Shown here piece after piece: positions 17,571-26,262 of a stretch of DNA of 64,000 nucleotides (position 1 is its first letter; every line of letters begins with the position of its first letter). The DNA is from CAYVIB01 sp964451365. Lineage in GTDB: Bacteria > Pseudomonadota > Gammaproteobacteria > Pseudomonadales > Cellvibrionaceae. Under the pieces are notes generated by a model. That model saw only the letters and a program-made list of their open reading frames with translations. It did no database searches and was not told the origin of the DNA. Made by a program: the position numbers and the translations under genes. The stretch lies in assembly GCA_964451365.1 (NCBI GenBank), contig CAYVIB010000031.1:4861-68860 (forward strand), read 5' to 3'.

Positions 17571-19238
17571 ATGTCCGATATCCAGGAATTCGAGCGCACA
17601 CCTGTTCAACCCGAGCGACTGGAGCCGGCCCGGCACTTCGCCGCCAGCTACGCCGGTGAGCACGTGGCGGGGACGGAGTTTGTCATCGGCGCGCTGTTTG
17701 TCGCCTGGGGTGTGAGCACGCACGATATCCTTTGGGGCCTGTTGTGGGGCAACCTGCTGGCGGTGCTCACCTGGGGCCTGGTGTGCGCGCCCATCGCCGT
17801 GCAGACGCGGCTGACCCTGTACGCCTACCTGGAAAAAATTGCCGGTCCCGGCACCATCAAACTCTACAGCGTGGTCAACGGCATTCTGTTCTGTATCCTA
17901 GCCGGCACCATGATCACCGTATCCGCCTCCGCCGTGCGCATCCTGTTCGGCATTCCGCCGCAGGTGCACTGGTATCCCACCAGCGTCAGCTTCGTGCTGG
18001 TGGCACTGGCGGTGGGTGCCGTGGTGGTGACCATCGCCGTGAAAGGCTTCCGCCGGGTGGCCCAGTTCGCCCAGGTGTGCGCGCCGTGGATGGTTCTGAT
18101 GTTTATCGTCGGCGCCATCGCCACGCTGCCGATATTGTTCGCCAACACGCCGGACACCGGCAACGGGTTTTGGAACCAGTTGGGACGGGCGGCGGATACA
18201 CATATCTGGCGGGGAGGGGAGACAGCCACCATTACCGCCTGGCATGTGGCGGCGTTTGCCTGGATTTGTAATTTCGCCATGCACGGCGGCCTGTCGGATA
18301 TGACCCTGCTGCGTTTCGCGCGCAAATCCAGCTACGGCTTCTTCTCCTTTTTCGGCATGTATATCGGCCACTACCTGGCCTGGGTGTGCGCCGGCATTAT
18401 GGGCGCGGGCGCGGCAACGCTGTTGAAGAGCACTATCACCCAACTGGATGCCGGTGCCGTGGCGTTCCAGGCGCTGGGCCCGGCGGGTATCGTCGCGGTG
18501 ATTATTGCCGGCTGGACCACCTCCAACCCCACCATTTACCGTGCCGGGCTTGCCTTCCAGTCCCTCAACCACCGCTGGAGTCGCGTAAAAGTCACCACCA
18601 TAGCCGGTGTGGCCACCACCATCATTGCCTGCTTTCCTTTTGTATTTACCGAACTGCTGAACTTTGTCGGCCTGATGGGCTTAGTGCTGGCGCCGATCGG
18701 CGCGGTAATCGTAACCGAGCACTGGTTCTTCAAGCCGATGGGCCTTACCCGCTACTGGGCCAGCTATTCCAGACGTACGGTTAACTGGGCGGCGATCATC
18801 GCCTGGGGCGGTTCGCTGCTGGTGGCGCTGGTGTTTTACCGCCTGGGCATGCACCTGTTCTTCCTGGTGGTGCCCACCTGGATTGCGGCAACGCTGATCT
18901 ACGTTGTCTGCGCGGCGATGATGGGCGCGCGTATTCCCCATGCCGACCAGGCCGAAGCGGAGGAAAAAGCCGAAGCACAACGGCGTGAAAACGAACGCGC
19001 CTTTCTGCTGCAAACATCGCAACAACACAGCGGTGCGCAAACCGCTAAAGCCTCGGGCAGCGCAAAACAAAAAATCGTCGGCGCGGTGGCATTGCTTTCG
19101 CTTGCCGCATGTCTGGCAATGGCCATCCTTGTATTCAATGGCGGCGCTTTGGAAACGTTTCGAAGCTGGCTGATCCTGCCATCGATTATTTATTTTATTT
19201 CCGCCACCCTCTGGGCAATTGAAAAGGAAAAACGGTGA
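17571..19238 (+). CDS. NCS1-family (purine-cytosine permease-like) transporter
   Basis: The 555-residue membrane protein has about twelve helices and the NCS1 pattern, including GTEFVIGALFVAWGVSTHDI near 35-54, VKGFRRVAQFAQ, and HGGLSDMTLLRFARKS in the middle. A soluble Ala/Glu/Lys-rich stretch near 460-500 precedes the last two helices. The family moves nucleobases, allantoin or related small molecules with Na+ or H+. The start at 17571 (agggggcggt before ATG) is better than any upstream codon. Its next neighbour, 69 bp downstream, is an FGGY sugar kinase, so a sugar substrate is possible; that is inference. Confidence 0.82.
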   Translation: MSDIQEFERTPVQPERLEPARHFAASYAGEHVAGTEFVIGALFVAWGVSTHDILWGLLWGNLLAVLTWGLVCAPIAVQTRLTLYAYLEKIAGPGTIKLYSVVNGILFCILAGTMITVSASAVRILFGIPPQVHWYPTSVSFVLVALAVGAVVVTIAVKGFRRVAQFAQVCAPWMVLMFIVGAIATLPILFANTPDTGNGFWNQLGRAADTHIWRGGETATITAWHVAAFAWICNFAMHGGLSDMTLLRFARKSSYGFFSFFGMYIGHYLAWVCAGIMGAGAATLLKSTITQLDAGAVAFQALGPAGIVAVIIAGWTTSNPTIYRAGLAFQSLNHRWSRVKVTTIAGVATTIIACFPFVFTELLNFVGLMGLVLAPIGAVIVTEHWFFKPMGLTRYWASYSRRTVNWAAIIAWGGSLLVALVFYRLGMHLFFLVVPTWIAATLIYVVCAAMMGARIPHADQAEAEEKAEAQRRENERAFLLQTSQQHSGAQTAKASGSAKQKIVGAVALLSLAACLAMAILVFNGGALETFRSWLILPSIIYFISATLWAIEKEKR

Positions 19239-19240
19239 CG

Positions 19241-19286
19241 TAGAACGGGTAAGCGATGGTCCGACACTTCGGGCGCTACCCGCCAT
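19241..19286 (-). repeat. Cruciform repeat (GCGGGTRGCG...CTTACCCG family), copy 1
   Basis: On the minus strand this reads like 31669-31712: a GCGGGTAGCG arm, an inner CCGAAGTGTCGG palindrome, and a CTTACCCG arm. It sits in the gap between the transporter and kinase genes. Shorter relatives lie at 26227-26252, 38690-38720 and 63735-63765. Confidence 0.65.
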
Positions 19287-19307
19287 TTTCGACGACGAGG
19301 TTCAAGC

Positions 19308-20696
19308 GTGCACACCCTGGTCCTGGACATAGGCAAAACCCACGTCAAACTGCACGTTCTCGATAGTGATTGCGGCGCGGTAAGTTCCCGCGAAATGCGC
19401 AATCACGTCGTGCGCGAAGGGGCGTACCCGCATTTCGACATCGAGCGCATCTGGCATTGGTTGCTGGATGGTATTCGCGAGGCGGCAAAAGCCTTTTCCG
19501 TTTCAGCCATCTCCATTACCACTCACGGCGCCACCGCCGCGCTAATCGATCGTGCGGGCGAAAAGGCGTCCGGGCTTGTGTTGCCGGTGCTGGATTATGA
19601 ATTCAACGGCGTGGAAAGTCGCTCAACAGAATACAACGCGCTACGTCCACCTTTTTCACAAATTTTTTCGCCCGACCTGCCGGCGGGTTTGAACCTGAGC
19701 CGGCAACTGTTTTGGCTCGAACGGAAATTTCCCGAAGCATTTGCGCGCGCAACGGATATTTTGCTGTACCCGCAGTACTGGACTTGGCGCCTGACCGGAA
19801 AAGCCTGCTCGGAAGTGACATCGCTGGGATGCCACACGGATTTATGGGCACCGTTGCAAAATGATTTTTCAGCGCTGGTGGAGCGCTGCAACTGGGCCGA
19901 TAAGTTTCCGCCAGTGATTCCCGCATGGACCAGTCTCGGCGGTGTAAAAGCGCCGATCCGGAAATACACCGGCCTGGACGAAAACTGCCAGGTTTACGCC
20001 GGCATCCACGACAGCAACGCAAGTTTTTTGCGCTACAAATTGTTGTGTGGTGAAAAACCTTTTACCGTCGTGTCCACCGGCACCTGGTCCATTGTCATGG
20101 CTTCCGGCGTGCCTCTCGATCAACTTCAACCCGGGCGCGATACGTTGGCGAATGTGGACGTTACCGGCAAGCCGGTGGCGTGTTCCCGTTCCATGGGCGG
20201 GCGCGAGTTTGAACTTATCTGCAAGCAAACGGGTGTATCCGTCGACGGCCCGATAAGTGAAAAAATGCTCCAGACGGTTATCGAACATGAAGCGATGGCG
20301 CTGCCGGATTTTTCCGGCGGCTGCGGGCCGTTTGCAAAACAACACGGCCGCATGCTTGGCGACCTGCCGGAGTATGGAGGCAATTCTCTGGCGACGCTCT
20401 ATTGCGCATTGATGCTGGATTACCAGATGGATTTGATCAACGCTGAAGGCGATATTTTTATCGAAGGCGCTTTTCTCAAAAATTCCCTGTTGTGTTCCGT
20501 GCTGGCGCGGTTGAGAAGTGGACAGAAGGTTTTTTTATCCTCCGACAGTACCGGCACTGTTCAGGGTTGCGCGCAATTGACCCGCTGGGGCGCACCGTGT
20601 CCGGCTCCGGAGTTGGCCATTTGCAACCCCAGCAGGCTCGGGAGCCTGGAGGAGTACAAAGCGCTCTGGCGGAGCAGAGCGAAAGATTTGGAATAG
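19308..20696 (+). CDS. FGGY-family carbohydrate kinase
   Basis: The 462-residue protein starts VHTLVLDIGKTHVKLHVLD (GTG start, with cgacgagg as RBS), the first phosphate-binding loop of the ASKHA fold. It also has ITTHGATAALID, GIHDSNASFLRYK (catalytic-Asp region near residue 225), VVSTGTWSIVMA and a late adenosine-binding stretch, IFIEGAFLKNSLLCSVLARL. These define an FGGY sugar kinase of rhamnulokinase/fuculokinase/xylulokinase type; the sugar is not certain. It follows the NCS1 transporter on the same strand, so the two may act as an uptake-phosphorylation pair. Confidence 0.84.
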   Translation: MHTLVLDIGKTHVKLHVLDSDCGAVSSREMRNHVVREGAYPHFDIERIWHWLLDGIREAAKAFSVSAISITTHGATAALIDRAGEKASGLVLPVLDYEFNGVESRSTEYNALRPPFSQIFSPDLPAGLNLSRQLFWLERKFPEAFARATDILLYPQYWTWRLTGKACSEVTSLGCHTDLWAPLQNDFSALVERCNWADKFPPVIPAWTSLGGVKAPIRKYTGLDENCQVYAGIHDSNASFLRYKLLCGEKPFTVVSTGTWSIVMASGVPLDQLQPGRDTLANVDVTGKPVACSRSMGGREFELICKQTGVSVDGPISEKMLQTVIEHEAMALPDFSGGCGPFAKQHGRMLGDLPEYGGNSLATLYCALMLDYQMDLINAEGDIFIEGAFLKNSLLCSVLARLRSGQKVFLSSDSTGTVQGCAQLTRWGAPCPAPELAICNPSRLGSLEEYKALWRSRAKDLE

Positions 20697-20730
20697 CCGG
20701 CGGAAATCCGCCGGCGTGGATTTTATTTTT
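20696..20730 (+). terminator. Probable terminator after the sugar kinase gene
   Basis: The perfect stem GCCGGCGG/CCGCCGGC with an aaat loop (20696-20715) is followed after five bases by a T-rich run. It overlaps the space between the convergent kinase and peptidase genes. Confidence 0.6.
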
Positions 20731-22681
20731 GTTGGCCGATATGGCGATCGACAAAGGCGACAATACTCTCGACAGTTTTTATCCGTGCCGCTGCTGTTAC
20801 CAGGCTGTGATGCTCATCTTTCAGTTCGATAAACTCCACTTGTCTTCCCGCTTTCTTTAATTTTTTCGCCATAGCTTTCGATTGCCGGAATGGAACAACT
20901 TTATCGTTTTCTCCGTGTATCAACAGCACCGGCGCTTTAAATTTCCCGACGTAGTTAATCGGCGATACAGCTTCCAGCGTATTCTTGTCGGCTTCACCGT
21001 TGCCCATGGATCGTTCCCAGTAAGATACCACCCAATGGTTTTTACCGTGCTCCCGTTTTTCATCCTTCAACATACGGGCAATATCGCTCACACCGTTGAG
21101 TGACGCTACGCATTTGTACAACTCCGGCGTGAAGGCACCGCCGGCGAGCGCCGCGTAACCGCCGTAGCTGCCGCCGACGATACAGATTCTGTCGGGATCG
21201 ACAATGCCCTTGCCGACCAAGGCGTTAATGCCATCGGTCAGATCGCTTTGCATTTTTTTGCCCCATTCGCCGCGACCGGCAGCCGCATGATCAGAGCCGA
21301 ATCCGGCGGAGCCCCGGAACTGGGGCTGGATGACCAGGTAGCCTCGATTGGCCAGCGCTTGCGCCCATCCGTCAAAGCCAATCTGGTCGTAACTCTCGGG
21401 GCCGCCGTGGGGCATCATGACCGCAGGCAGGTTCTTAAGTGACGAGACTTTATCCCGGGGAATAGTCAGCAGGGCGGGAATAGTCATTCCGTCGGCCGCA
21501 TTGTAGGAATACGTGGCAATGGGATGGACCTCCTCCGGCTTGATATCGGGACGCGCCGCCACCAGGAATTTGCCGGGCTGGCCCTCCGTGAACAGGTAGT
21601 ATTCACCCGATGATGACGAGCCTTCGACGTAGACGATCAGGTTCTTCCAGTCGGCGCTCCAGTCGCGCAACCAAACCGAATGATCAGAGAACAGCGCCGT
21701 AATTTCCTTCATGCGCTTATCCACTTTTTGGTCGAAGAACAGGTAGCTGGGCATAAAACCTGAGTAGACTACGCCATAAACCACCCGGTTTATATCCATA
21801 AGCAGATGCTCGATATCCGCATCCGCCCGTCCAAACCCGCTACCCTTGAGGGAACCGTCCGCCAGGGACATGGTGTAGTAGGAGACCCGGCCGGTTTTTT
21901 CATCCTCTCCCAATACCACGAGTGATTTCCTGTCCGGCGTAAGGCCCTGGATGGAAATGGAAATAATTTCCTCCTCACTACTGTGGATTTTTTTCCAATC
22001 CCCGTTTTTTCGGGCCCAAATCGCATGTTCGTTGGATGCGTTGTTGTAGTACTCCCTCGCCACGACCTCACCCTTTTCATCAACAAAATAATCCGTGATA
22101 TTTTGGGCGCCTCTAATATGTTCACGCGGTCGTTTTGGCGAATCCAACTCAACCCGCATCAACCCAAAGTCCGGTGAGGCTTCGCGGCTGTTGCCGACAA
22201 AGGCAGGCATGTACACATATTTGTTGTCGGGCGACATGCCCACAATACCGCCGAGGCTTGACTGGCCCAGATAAATATTGTCTCCAGCGGTCAATAGTTG
22301 TTGCACTTCGCCGGTATTAATGTCCATGACATACGCGGCGCTTAAATTATGGGAGCCCCTGTACCCGTGAATTCGCCTGAATTCCGACACCACCATGATC
22401 AGTTTGGTATCGCTGACGAAGTAGACATTCCTTGGCGTAATGGCGGTGGTATCCGCGCCGGCCAGGTATTTCTGTTCCTTCAGGGAATAAACCACCACCA
22501 TGTCTTTCTCTCCGTCGGTTTTACGAAAAGCGACTTTATCGCCATCCGGTGACACCGATACCATGTGGGTCGAGGGCAATGTGCCATAGTCACTGGTTTG
22601 CGGAGCGCCGTGAACGGCGACCGACAGGTTGATGATGAAAATACAGGACAGGAAACGGAATGGGGAAACGAGCGCATCCAT
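20723..22681 (-). CDS. S9-family prolyl oligopeptidase-like peptidase, exported
   Basis: The 652-residue protein starts with a signal peptide (cleavage near AVHGA). An N-terminal beta-propeller of about 370 residues is followed by a C-terminal alpha/beta-hydrolase. The nucleophile motif is GGSYGGYA with Ser505; the acid is in HGENDKVVPF and the His is in the late DEHHSL. This architecture fits acylaminoacyl or dipeptidyl peptidases acting on short peptides in the periplasm. The ATG at 22681 has an excellent RBS (aaggaggt), which beats the ATG at 22702. It is convergent with the sugar kinase gene and has no operon partner. Confidence 0.88.
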   Translation of the reverse strand: MDALVSPFRFLSCIFIINLSVAVHGAPQTSDYGTLPSTHMVSVSPDGDKVAFRKTDGEKDMVVVYSLKEQKYLAGADTTAITPRNVYFVSDTKLIMVVSEFRRIHGYRGSHNLSAAYVMDINTGEVQQLLTAGDNIYLGQSSLGGIVGMSPDNKYVYMPAFVGNSREASPDFGLMRVELDSPKRPREHIRGAQNITDYFVDEKGEVVAREYYNNASNEHAIWARKNGDWKKIHSSEEEIISISIQGLTPDRKSLVVLGEDEKTGRVSYYTMSLADGSLKGSGFGRADADIEHLLMDINRVVYGVVYSGFMPSYLFFDQKVDKRMKEITALFSDHSVWLRDWSADWKNLIVYVEGSSSSGEYYLFTEGQPGKFLVAARPDIKPEEVHPIATYSYNAADGMTIPALLTIPRDKVSSLKNLPAVMMPHGGPESYDQIGFDGWAQALANRGYLVIQPQFRGSAGFGSDHAAAGRGEWGKKMQSDLTDGINALVGKGIVDPDRICIVGGSYGGYAALAGGAFTPELYKCVASLNGVSDIARMLKDEKREHGKNHWVVSYWERSMGNGEADKNTLEAVSPINYVGKFKAPVLLIHGENDKVVPFRQSKAMAKKLKKAGRQVEFIELKDEHHSLVTAAARIKTVESIVAFVDRHIGQQK

Positions 22682-22874
22682 TTGGATACTACCTCCTTGC
22701 ATGCTTTTTTATTCGAATCCGGCGTAACCGGCAGTTATTAAGATATGCATTATAGTCCGAACGGTGCTCGCGCGCTGCTATTTTTTAACCGGATCTATAA
22801 CCGATGCGGTTGGATGCGGAACTCCCGGTTTAGAGGCCGGGGCTGGATGTTGGGAGGGGGCTTTTAAGTCGCAA

Positions 22875-23156
22875 TCACCCGATATCCTTACCAATAAATT
22901 TCGCTGCATACCAGCACGACGCCGTCATTTGGAAGTTCTGCTCCCTGGCCCACTTAACACCCCGCCGCACCAGTGCCTCCGCAATGCCCTGGCTGCGAAA
23001 TTCCGGCGGTACGTAAGTGCGCGTGAAATCAATGGTTGCCGGCGCTTCCCCGGTTCCTTTCATCAGCCGGTATATAAGAACGGCTTCCTCGTTGTCTTGA
23101 AGCGTTACATAAAACTTGTGCGACTTTTCATCGTGCTGGATATCTATATTTGCCAT
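22875..23156 (-). CDS. GNAT-type small N-acetyltransferase (YjdJ-like)
   Basis: The 93-residue protein fits the short single-domain GNAT family. Its central part has IDFTRTYVPPEFRSQGIAEA, where RSQGIAEALV is the acetyl-CoA pyrophosphate-binding turn (normally RGxGxA), followed by ASCWYAAKFI. Its length equals the known mini-GNAT proteins that lack the N-terminal half of larger enzymes. The substrate is unknown. It is a single gene facing the repeat-rich region. Confidence 0.83.
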   Translation of the reverse strand: MANIDIQHDEKSHKFYVTLQDNEEAVLIYRLMKGTGEAPATIDFTRTYVPPEFRSQGIAEALVRRGVKWAREQNFQMTASCWYAAKFIGKDIG

Positions 23157-23298
23157 AAGCTGCTCCGTAATCAGAGGATACCTGGTAGCGTTACAAAAAA
23201 TTTGCCGGCATCCGCCGGAACAATACTATTTCTGGGTTCGGGTTATGCAGATTTTGATCCAGTTCGGGTTTGGCTGTAAAACCCCACCCTAACCCGAA

Positions 23299-23600
23299 TG
23301 GCACTTCCTTAAGCGAAGAAATCTTTTTACACCGATGCCACCACCAGTTTGCCCATCGGAGGCCCTTCAGAAACACGCCGTAAATCCGTTCCCTGGAGGC
23401 TCTACGGGCAACTTACTGTGCTAAACGCTCCTGCGTCGCTTGCAAGACCGGGGTTTGTCATCCGTGCCAAACCCGTAAACCGGCAAAAAGCCGTGCTTTT
23501 TGTCTTCCCGGTTTACCCATGTTGCCGAAGGTTTCTGAAGGGCCTCCGGTAGGCGACTTACCACCGCGATTTTAAGCAAAACTGGCTTAAGGAAGTACCA
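23299..23600. repeat. Nested palindromic element: outer 16-bp and inner 18-bp inverted repeats
   Basis: The outer ends tggcacttccttaagc (23299-23314) and gcttaaggaagtacca (23585-23600) match with one mismatch. Inside, cggaggcccttcagaaac (23357-23374) and gtttctgaagggcctccg (23531-23548) match perfectly. The inner element shares its arms and the gccgt..atcc..tccctgg..ggctctacg core with 1270-1365. It carries about 100 extra bases (23413-23515) that fold on their own (gtaaaccgg with ccggtttac). One outer end recurs alone at 45251. Confidence 0.72.
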
Positions 23601-23612
23601 TTCCACCGTAAC

Positions 23613-23681
23613 CCTCCCCTTGAAAAGTGGAGGGAACGGCTCCTCCCACTTTTCAAGGGGGAGGTTGGGAGGGGGTTACCA
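23613..23681. repeat. CCCTCCC/GGGGAG palindromic repeat, copy 3
   Basis: A double-hairpin copy of the dispersed family (ccctccccttgaaaagtgg ... ttcaagggggaggttggg) directly follows the nested element. Confidence 0.65.
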
Positions 23682-23784
23682 GCCGCTCCGCCCGGGATGG
23701 CGGGAATTATTGTTCAGCACTCCGGTACCATTGCCTCCAGCTTAAATATAAAATACAGGTACATTCAATATTCTCTTCCAAACC

Positions 23785-24012
23785 ATGGCAATTCCCAGCG
23801 ACTACGATGATCTCCCTGATGTGCGCGACGGCTTAAATAAAAAAGAGCGCGCGATTTTGTACTGCCTGCGCGAGGCGCAAAAGGAACTGGGAGGCAGAAA
23901 CGTACCGACTATCATGCTTTACGGTCGAGTGGTGGAAATGGTGGATATCAGCCAGGAGGAGTTTCAGGCGATTCTTTCCAGAATGGTGGGGATGACAAAG
24001 TTAACCGACTGA
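23785..24012 (+). CDS. Small conserved-looking protein of unknown function
   Basis: The 75-residue soluble protein begins MAIPSDYDDLPDVRDG and continues as an amphipathic helical chain (LNKKERAILYCLREAQKELG, then VEMVDISQEEFQAILSRMVG). The amino-acid mix is protein-like and the pattern resembles a small helical DNA-binding or adaptor domain, but I do not recognise the family. There is no strong RBS. It stands between repeats and decayed genes, so it may be an accessory gene. Confidence 0.55.
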   Translation: MAIPSDYDDLPDVRDGLNKKERAILYCLREAQKELGGRNVPTIMLYGRVVEMVDISQEEFQAILSRMVGMTKLTD

Positions 24013-24095
24013 TTTCCGGGAAAGAAAAAAGAAAAAACAAATATTACAAATAACAACGGCTTTTCGCTGATTTCCTCGCGGTACGATAAAAAAAT

Positions 24096-24241
24096 TTAGC
24101 GTACTCCACGGCTGGCTGCCAGTAGTGCCACCAATTCGCTCTGGCGGCTGGTGTTGGTTTTTCGGTATATGGACTGAAGGTGGGACTTGACCGTTTCCCG
24201 CGAGCGATTGAGTGGTCCCGCGATGTCCATCAGGCTGTGAC
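24096..24241 (-). pseudogene. LuxR-family HTH C-terminal fragment
   Basis: The minus strand encodes SLMDIAGPLNRSRETVKSHL followed by QSIYRKTNTSRQSELVALLA, ending in a stop (24096-24098). This is the last two helices of a LuxR-type HTH, with the usual TVKSHLQSIYRKT recognition helix. Nothing upstream in frame resembles the rest of a LuxR protein; the frame meets a stop about 15 codons earlier. It is the 3' relic of a regulator gene joined directly to the lipoprotein relic at about 24235. Confidence 0.75.
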
Positions 24242-24416
24242 GTTGATGTTGCCGTTTTCTTCCTCGTACACCCAGCTACCCGCAAGATCGTCCTTGAGGG
24301 AGTTTTGGAAATGGCTTACTGCCTCGTCCCGCGATGCCGTCGGAACCGCCGCCGCAGGCGGTGAGAAAAAGGGTCGCGGCGAGCAATGCCACCACGGGGT
24401 TCAAAAATAAATGCAT
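24230..24416 (-). pseudogene. 5' fragment of a lipoprotein gene, frameshifted
   Basis: From the ATG at 24416 the frame gives MHLFLNPVVALLAATLFLTA then CGGGSDG, a lipoprotein signal with lipobox LTAC. It then loses phase and hits TAG at 24276-24278. The next frame carries a sensible continuation (DEAVSHFQNSLKDDLAGSWV, then YEEENGNINVT) and ends in TGA at 24230-24232, exactly at the join with the LuxR fragment. The gene is therefore both frameshifted and truncated by a deletion that fused it to the LuxR tail. Confidence 0.7.
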
Positions 24417-24569
24417 ATTTTTCTCTCTTGTTTTGATTATTACCTATACAAGAATTAGCACGGGGGGCTAAAGGCGGAATCCCCGTTGGGGGAATTTGCC
24501 GCTGGTTGAAAGCGAGACGCCGGGAGATTGGCTGGAAATTTGTGGGTTGATGTGGAGTGATCATAAAGC

Positions 24570-24606
24570 TCCTCCCACTGTTCAAGGGGAGGTTTGGAGG
24601 GGTTAG
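24570..24606. repeat. CCCTCCC/GGGGAG palindromic repeat, copy 4
   Basis: The segment ctcctcccactgttcaagg followed by ggaggtttggaggggt is a half-length member of the dispersed repeat family. Confidence 0.55.
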
Positions 24607-24657
24607 AATCGAGTTGTTCCAGAAGAAGGCGACATCGAGAATGCTACGGCTGTGGTT

Positions 24658-24969
24658 CTAAAATGTGACACTTAAATGGATACCCGCGAGTGCGGGCTTC
24701 ATGGCTGATCTTTTCGCAAATCTCTCTAACAGTTGAAAGGTGAGCCAATCTATCTTGCCCTTGCCGTCATTGTGTATGGATAGCTTTAGCATCGCCGCCG
24801 AAAATTCGTTGAGTTTAGAGTATGTCCTAATCAAGTCGACTACAAAAAGTATATCTCCACTGGTGCTTTTCTTTGAGCTGTTGATTGTTAATTTGTCAAG
24901 CTTTGAATAAAACCAAACTGAATGACATTGCCACGAATACCGCACCGGAAAAAAGTCCGCAGCATGCAA
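24658..24969 (-). CDS. Possible small protein downstream of the three-helix membrane protein
   Basis: A 103-codon frame overlaps the 3' end of the upstream gene by 74 bp. The part beyond the overlap (LTINSSKKSTSGDILFVVDL, then KLSIHNDGKGKIDWLTFQLL) is protein-like and charged. The overlapping N-terminal part looks out of frame, so the true start may be internal and translationally coupled. No family is recognised. It may be spurious. Confidence 0.3.
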   Translation of the reverse strand: MHAADFFPVRYSWQCHSVWFYSKLDKLTINSSKKSTSGDILFVVDLIRTYSKLNEFSAAMLKLSIHNDGKGKIDWLTFQLLERFAKRSAMKPALAGIHLSVTF

Positions 24970-25339
24970 CCAACAAAAATAGTTTGCATCGGTTGAGATC
25001 TTTTTCCAAGCTTCTTTCTTCTGCTTCTATTATATCGCTGCAGTCAATCTTCGAGTTGTTTAGTCGTAGCAGTCGCACGAAATGGGTCAGGCAGTCGGAT
25101 GAATAAAAGCGATGGGCGAGGGCGGATAAGGAAGATAAGGCGAGAGAAAATACGCCCAATATTAAAAATAACGGGCGTAGAAAACCAGTTGCCAGCAAAT
25201 GTAAGCCTCCATCTTCAATTTTGAGCGCAATGTTTGCAACAAGAAAACCGTATCCGGCTATGCCTAGTAAGGATAACCTGAGTATTTCAGTAGAAAACGC
25301 TTGGTATTTTTCCAGTACGATCAAATTTGTTCCCTGCAT
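24896..25339 (-). CDS. Small membrane protein, three predicted helices
   Basis: The 147-residue protein has hydrophobic segments near 22-40, 48-72 and 118-142, with a soluble stretch of about 40 residues (LTHFVRLLRLNNSKIDCSDI) before the last one. Its ATG (25337-25339) overlaps the end of the MORN/coiled-coil gene by 19 bp, so the two were once cotranslated. No family is recognised. Codon use looks more AT-rich than in the flanking metabolic genes, consistent with an accessory region. Confidence 0.6.
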   Translation of the reverse strand: MQGTNLIVLEKYQAFSTEILRLSLLGIAGYGFLVANIALKIEDGGLHLLATGFLRPLFLILGVFSLALSSLSALAHRFYSSDCLTHFVRLLRLNNSKIDCSDIIEAEERSLEKDLNRCKLFLLVACCGLFSGAVFVAMSFSLVLFKA

Positions 25340-26215
25340 TCGCGCTCCCGTTCCCTCAGCATTTCCTCGCGCCGTGTTTTTTCCAGTGCCCGTTGCTTGG
25401 CCAGCCGTTGCTCTCGTTCCACTTCCTGTTTGCGCAGCAGCGCGGCACGTTCGGCTTCGGCTTGTTTTTTCTTGCGGGCCAGGGCGGCGGTTTCGGCATT
25501 CAGGTCGCTGGCGATCCGGTCAAGTTCCTGTTCGATAATCGCATCCTCGGTCAGGCCGCCGGTGCGATCCTACCAGTCCTCGCAGGCGCGGTCGGTTCTG
25601 TCGCGCGCGCGTTTTTCCGCTTCGCGCTCTTGCCAGGTACTGTCTTTATCCGTAAGGAACAGGCAGCCTTTGAACCAGGGCGCGTCCGCGACAAAACACT
25701 CGCACCGTTCAATCATTGTGGTTCTTTCGGCGTTCACCCGTTGCGGGGCGGTTTGCCGTTCGCGTTTTAAATCGCTGATTCGGATTTCGCTGTTTTTTAT
25801 ATTCTCCCGTGCGAGCCCGGCCAATCGTTCGCGCTCCTGTTTATTGGACTGTTCCAGGTTTTCTTTTGCTACCTGATCCAATGCGGGCGGGGGAATCGAA
25901 GGCCTTTTTTCTGGTAGCAGTATTCGGGCGAGCCGCCGGGCTGGGTGCAGACGCCCTCGCCGTTGGGGCGACTATTGGAGAACCGTCCGGTAAAAACCTT
26001 GCCACTGGCGGATATCATGGTCCCCTGGCCGGATAATGCCAGGCCTTTGAAATCGCCCATGTAAATGTCGCCATCTTGGTAACGCAGTTCGCCCTGAACC
26101 AGGTCATCGCCGTTAATAATCCCCGTGAACGCGCCATTCGGCAGGTAAACGCGGCCGGTGACTGGGTGACCCTGCCGGGGCCAGGGGCCGTAATAGGGGA
26201 AGTGCTTTTTGTGTA
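25321..26215 (-). pseudogene. MORN-repeat / coiled-coil protein gene with frameshift and in-frame stop
   Basis: Three segments join into one protein. The first (about 26215-25869) carries MORN-like units (YLPNGAFTGIINGDDLVQGE, then YQDGDIYMGDFKGLALSGQG). Phase is lost in a CCCCC run near 25887; one extra C would restore it. The second (25881-25573) is a charged coiled coil (VAKENLEQSNKQERERLAGL) and ends at TAG (25570-25572). The third continues in the same phase (AEAERAALLRKQEVEREQRL) to a stop at 25321. No start codon is visible; the 5' end runs into a GCGGGT-type repeat. The gene is decayed or contains sequencing errors. Confidence 0.68.
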
Positions 26216-26226
26216 GGGAAAGCGGC

Positions 26227-26252
26227 GGGTGTCGCTTTGGCTCACCCGCCCT
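26227..26252. repeat. Short GCGGGT/ACCCGC repeat, copy 2
   Basis: The sequence gcgggtgtcgctttggctca followed by cccgcc is a short member of the cruciform family seen at 19241 and 31669. It sits at the broken 5' end of the MORN gene. Confidence 0.5.
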
Positions 26253-26262
26253 GCAAACCGGC

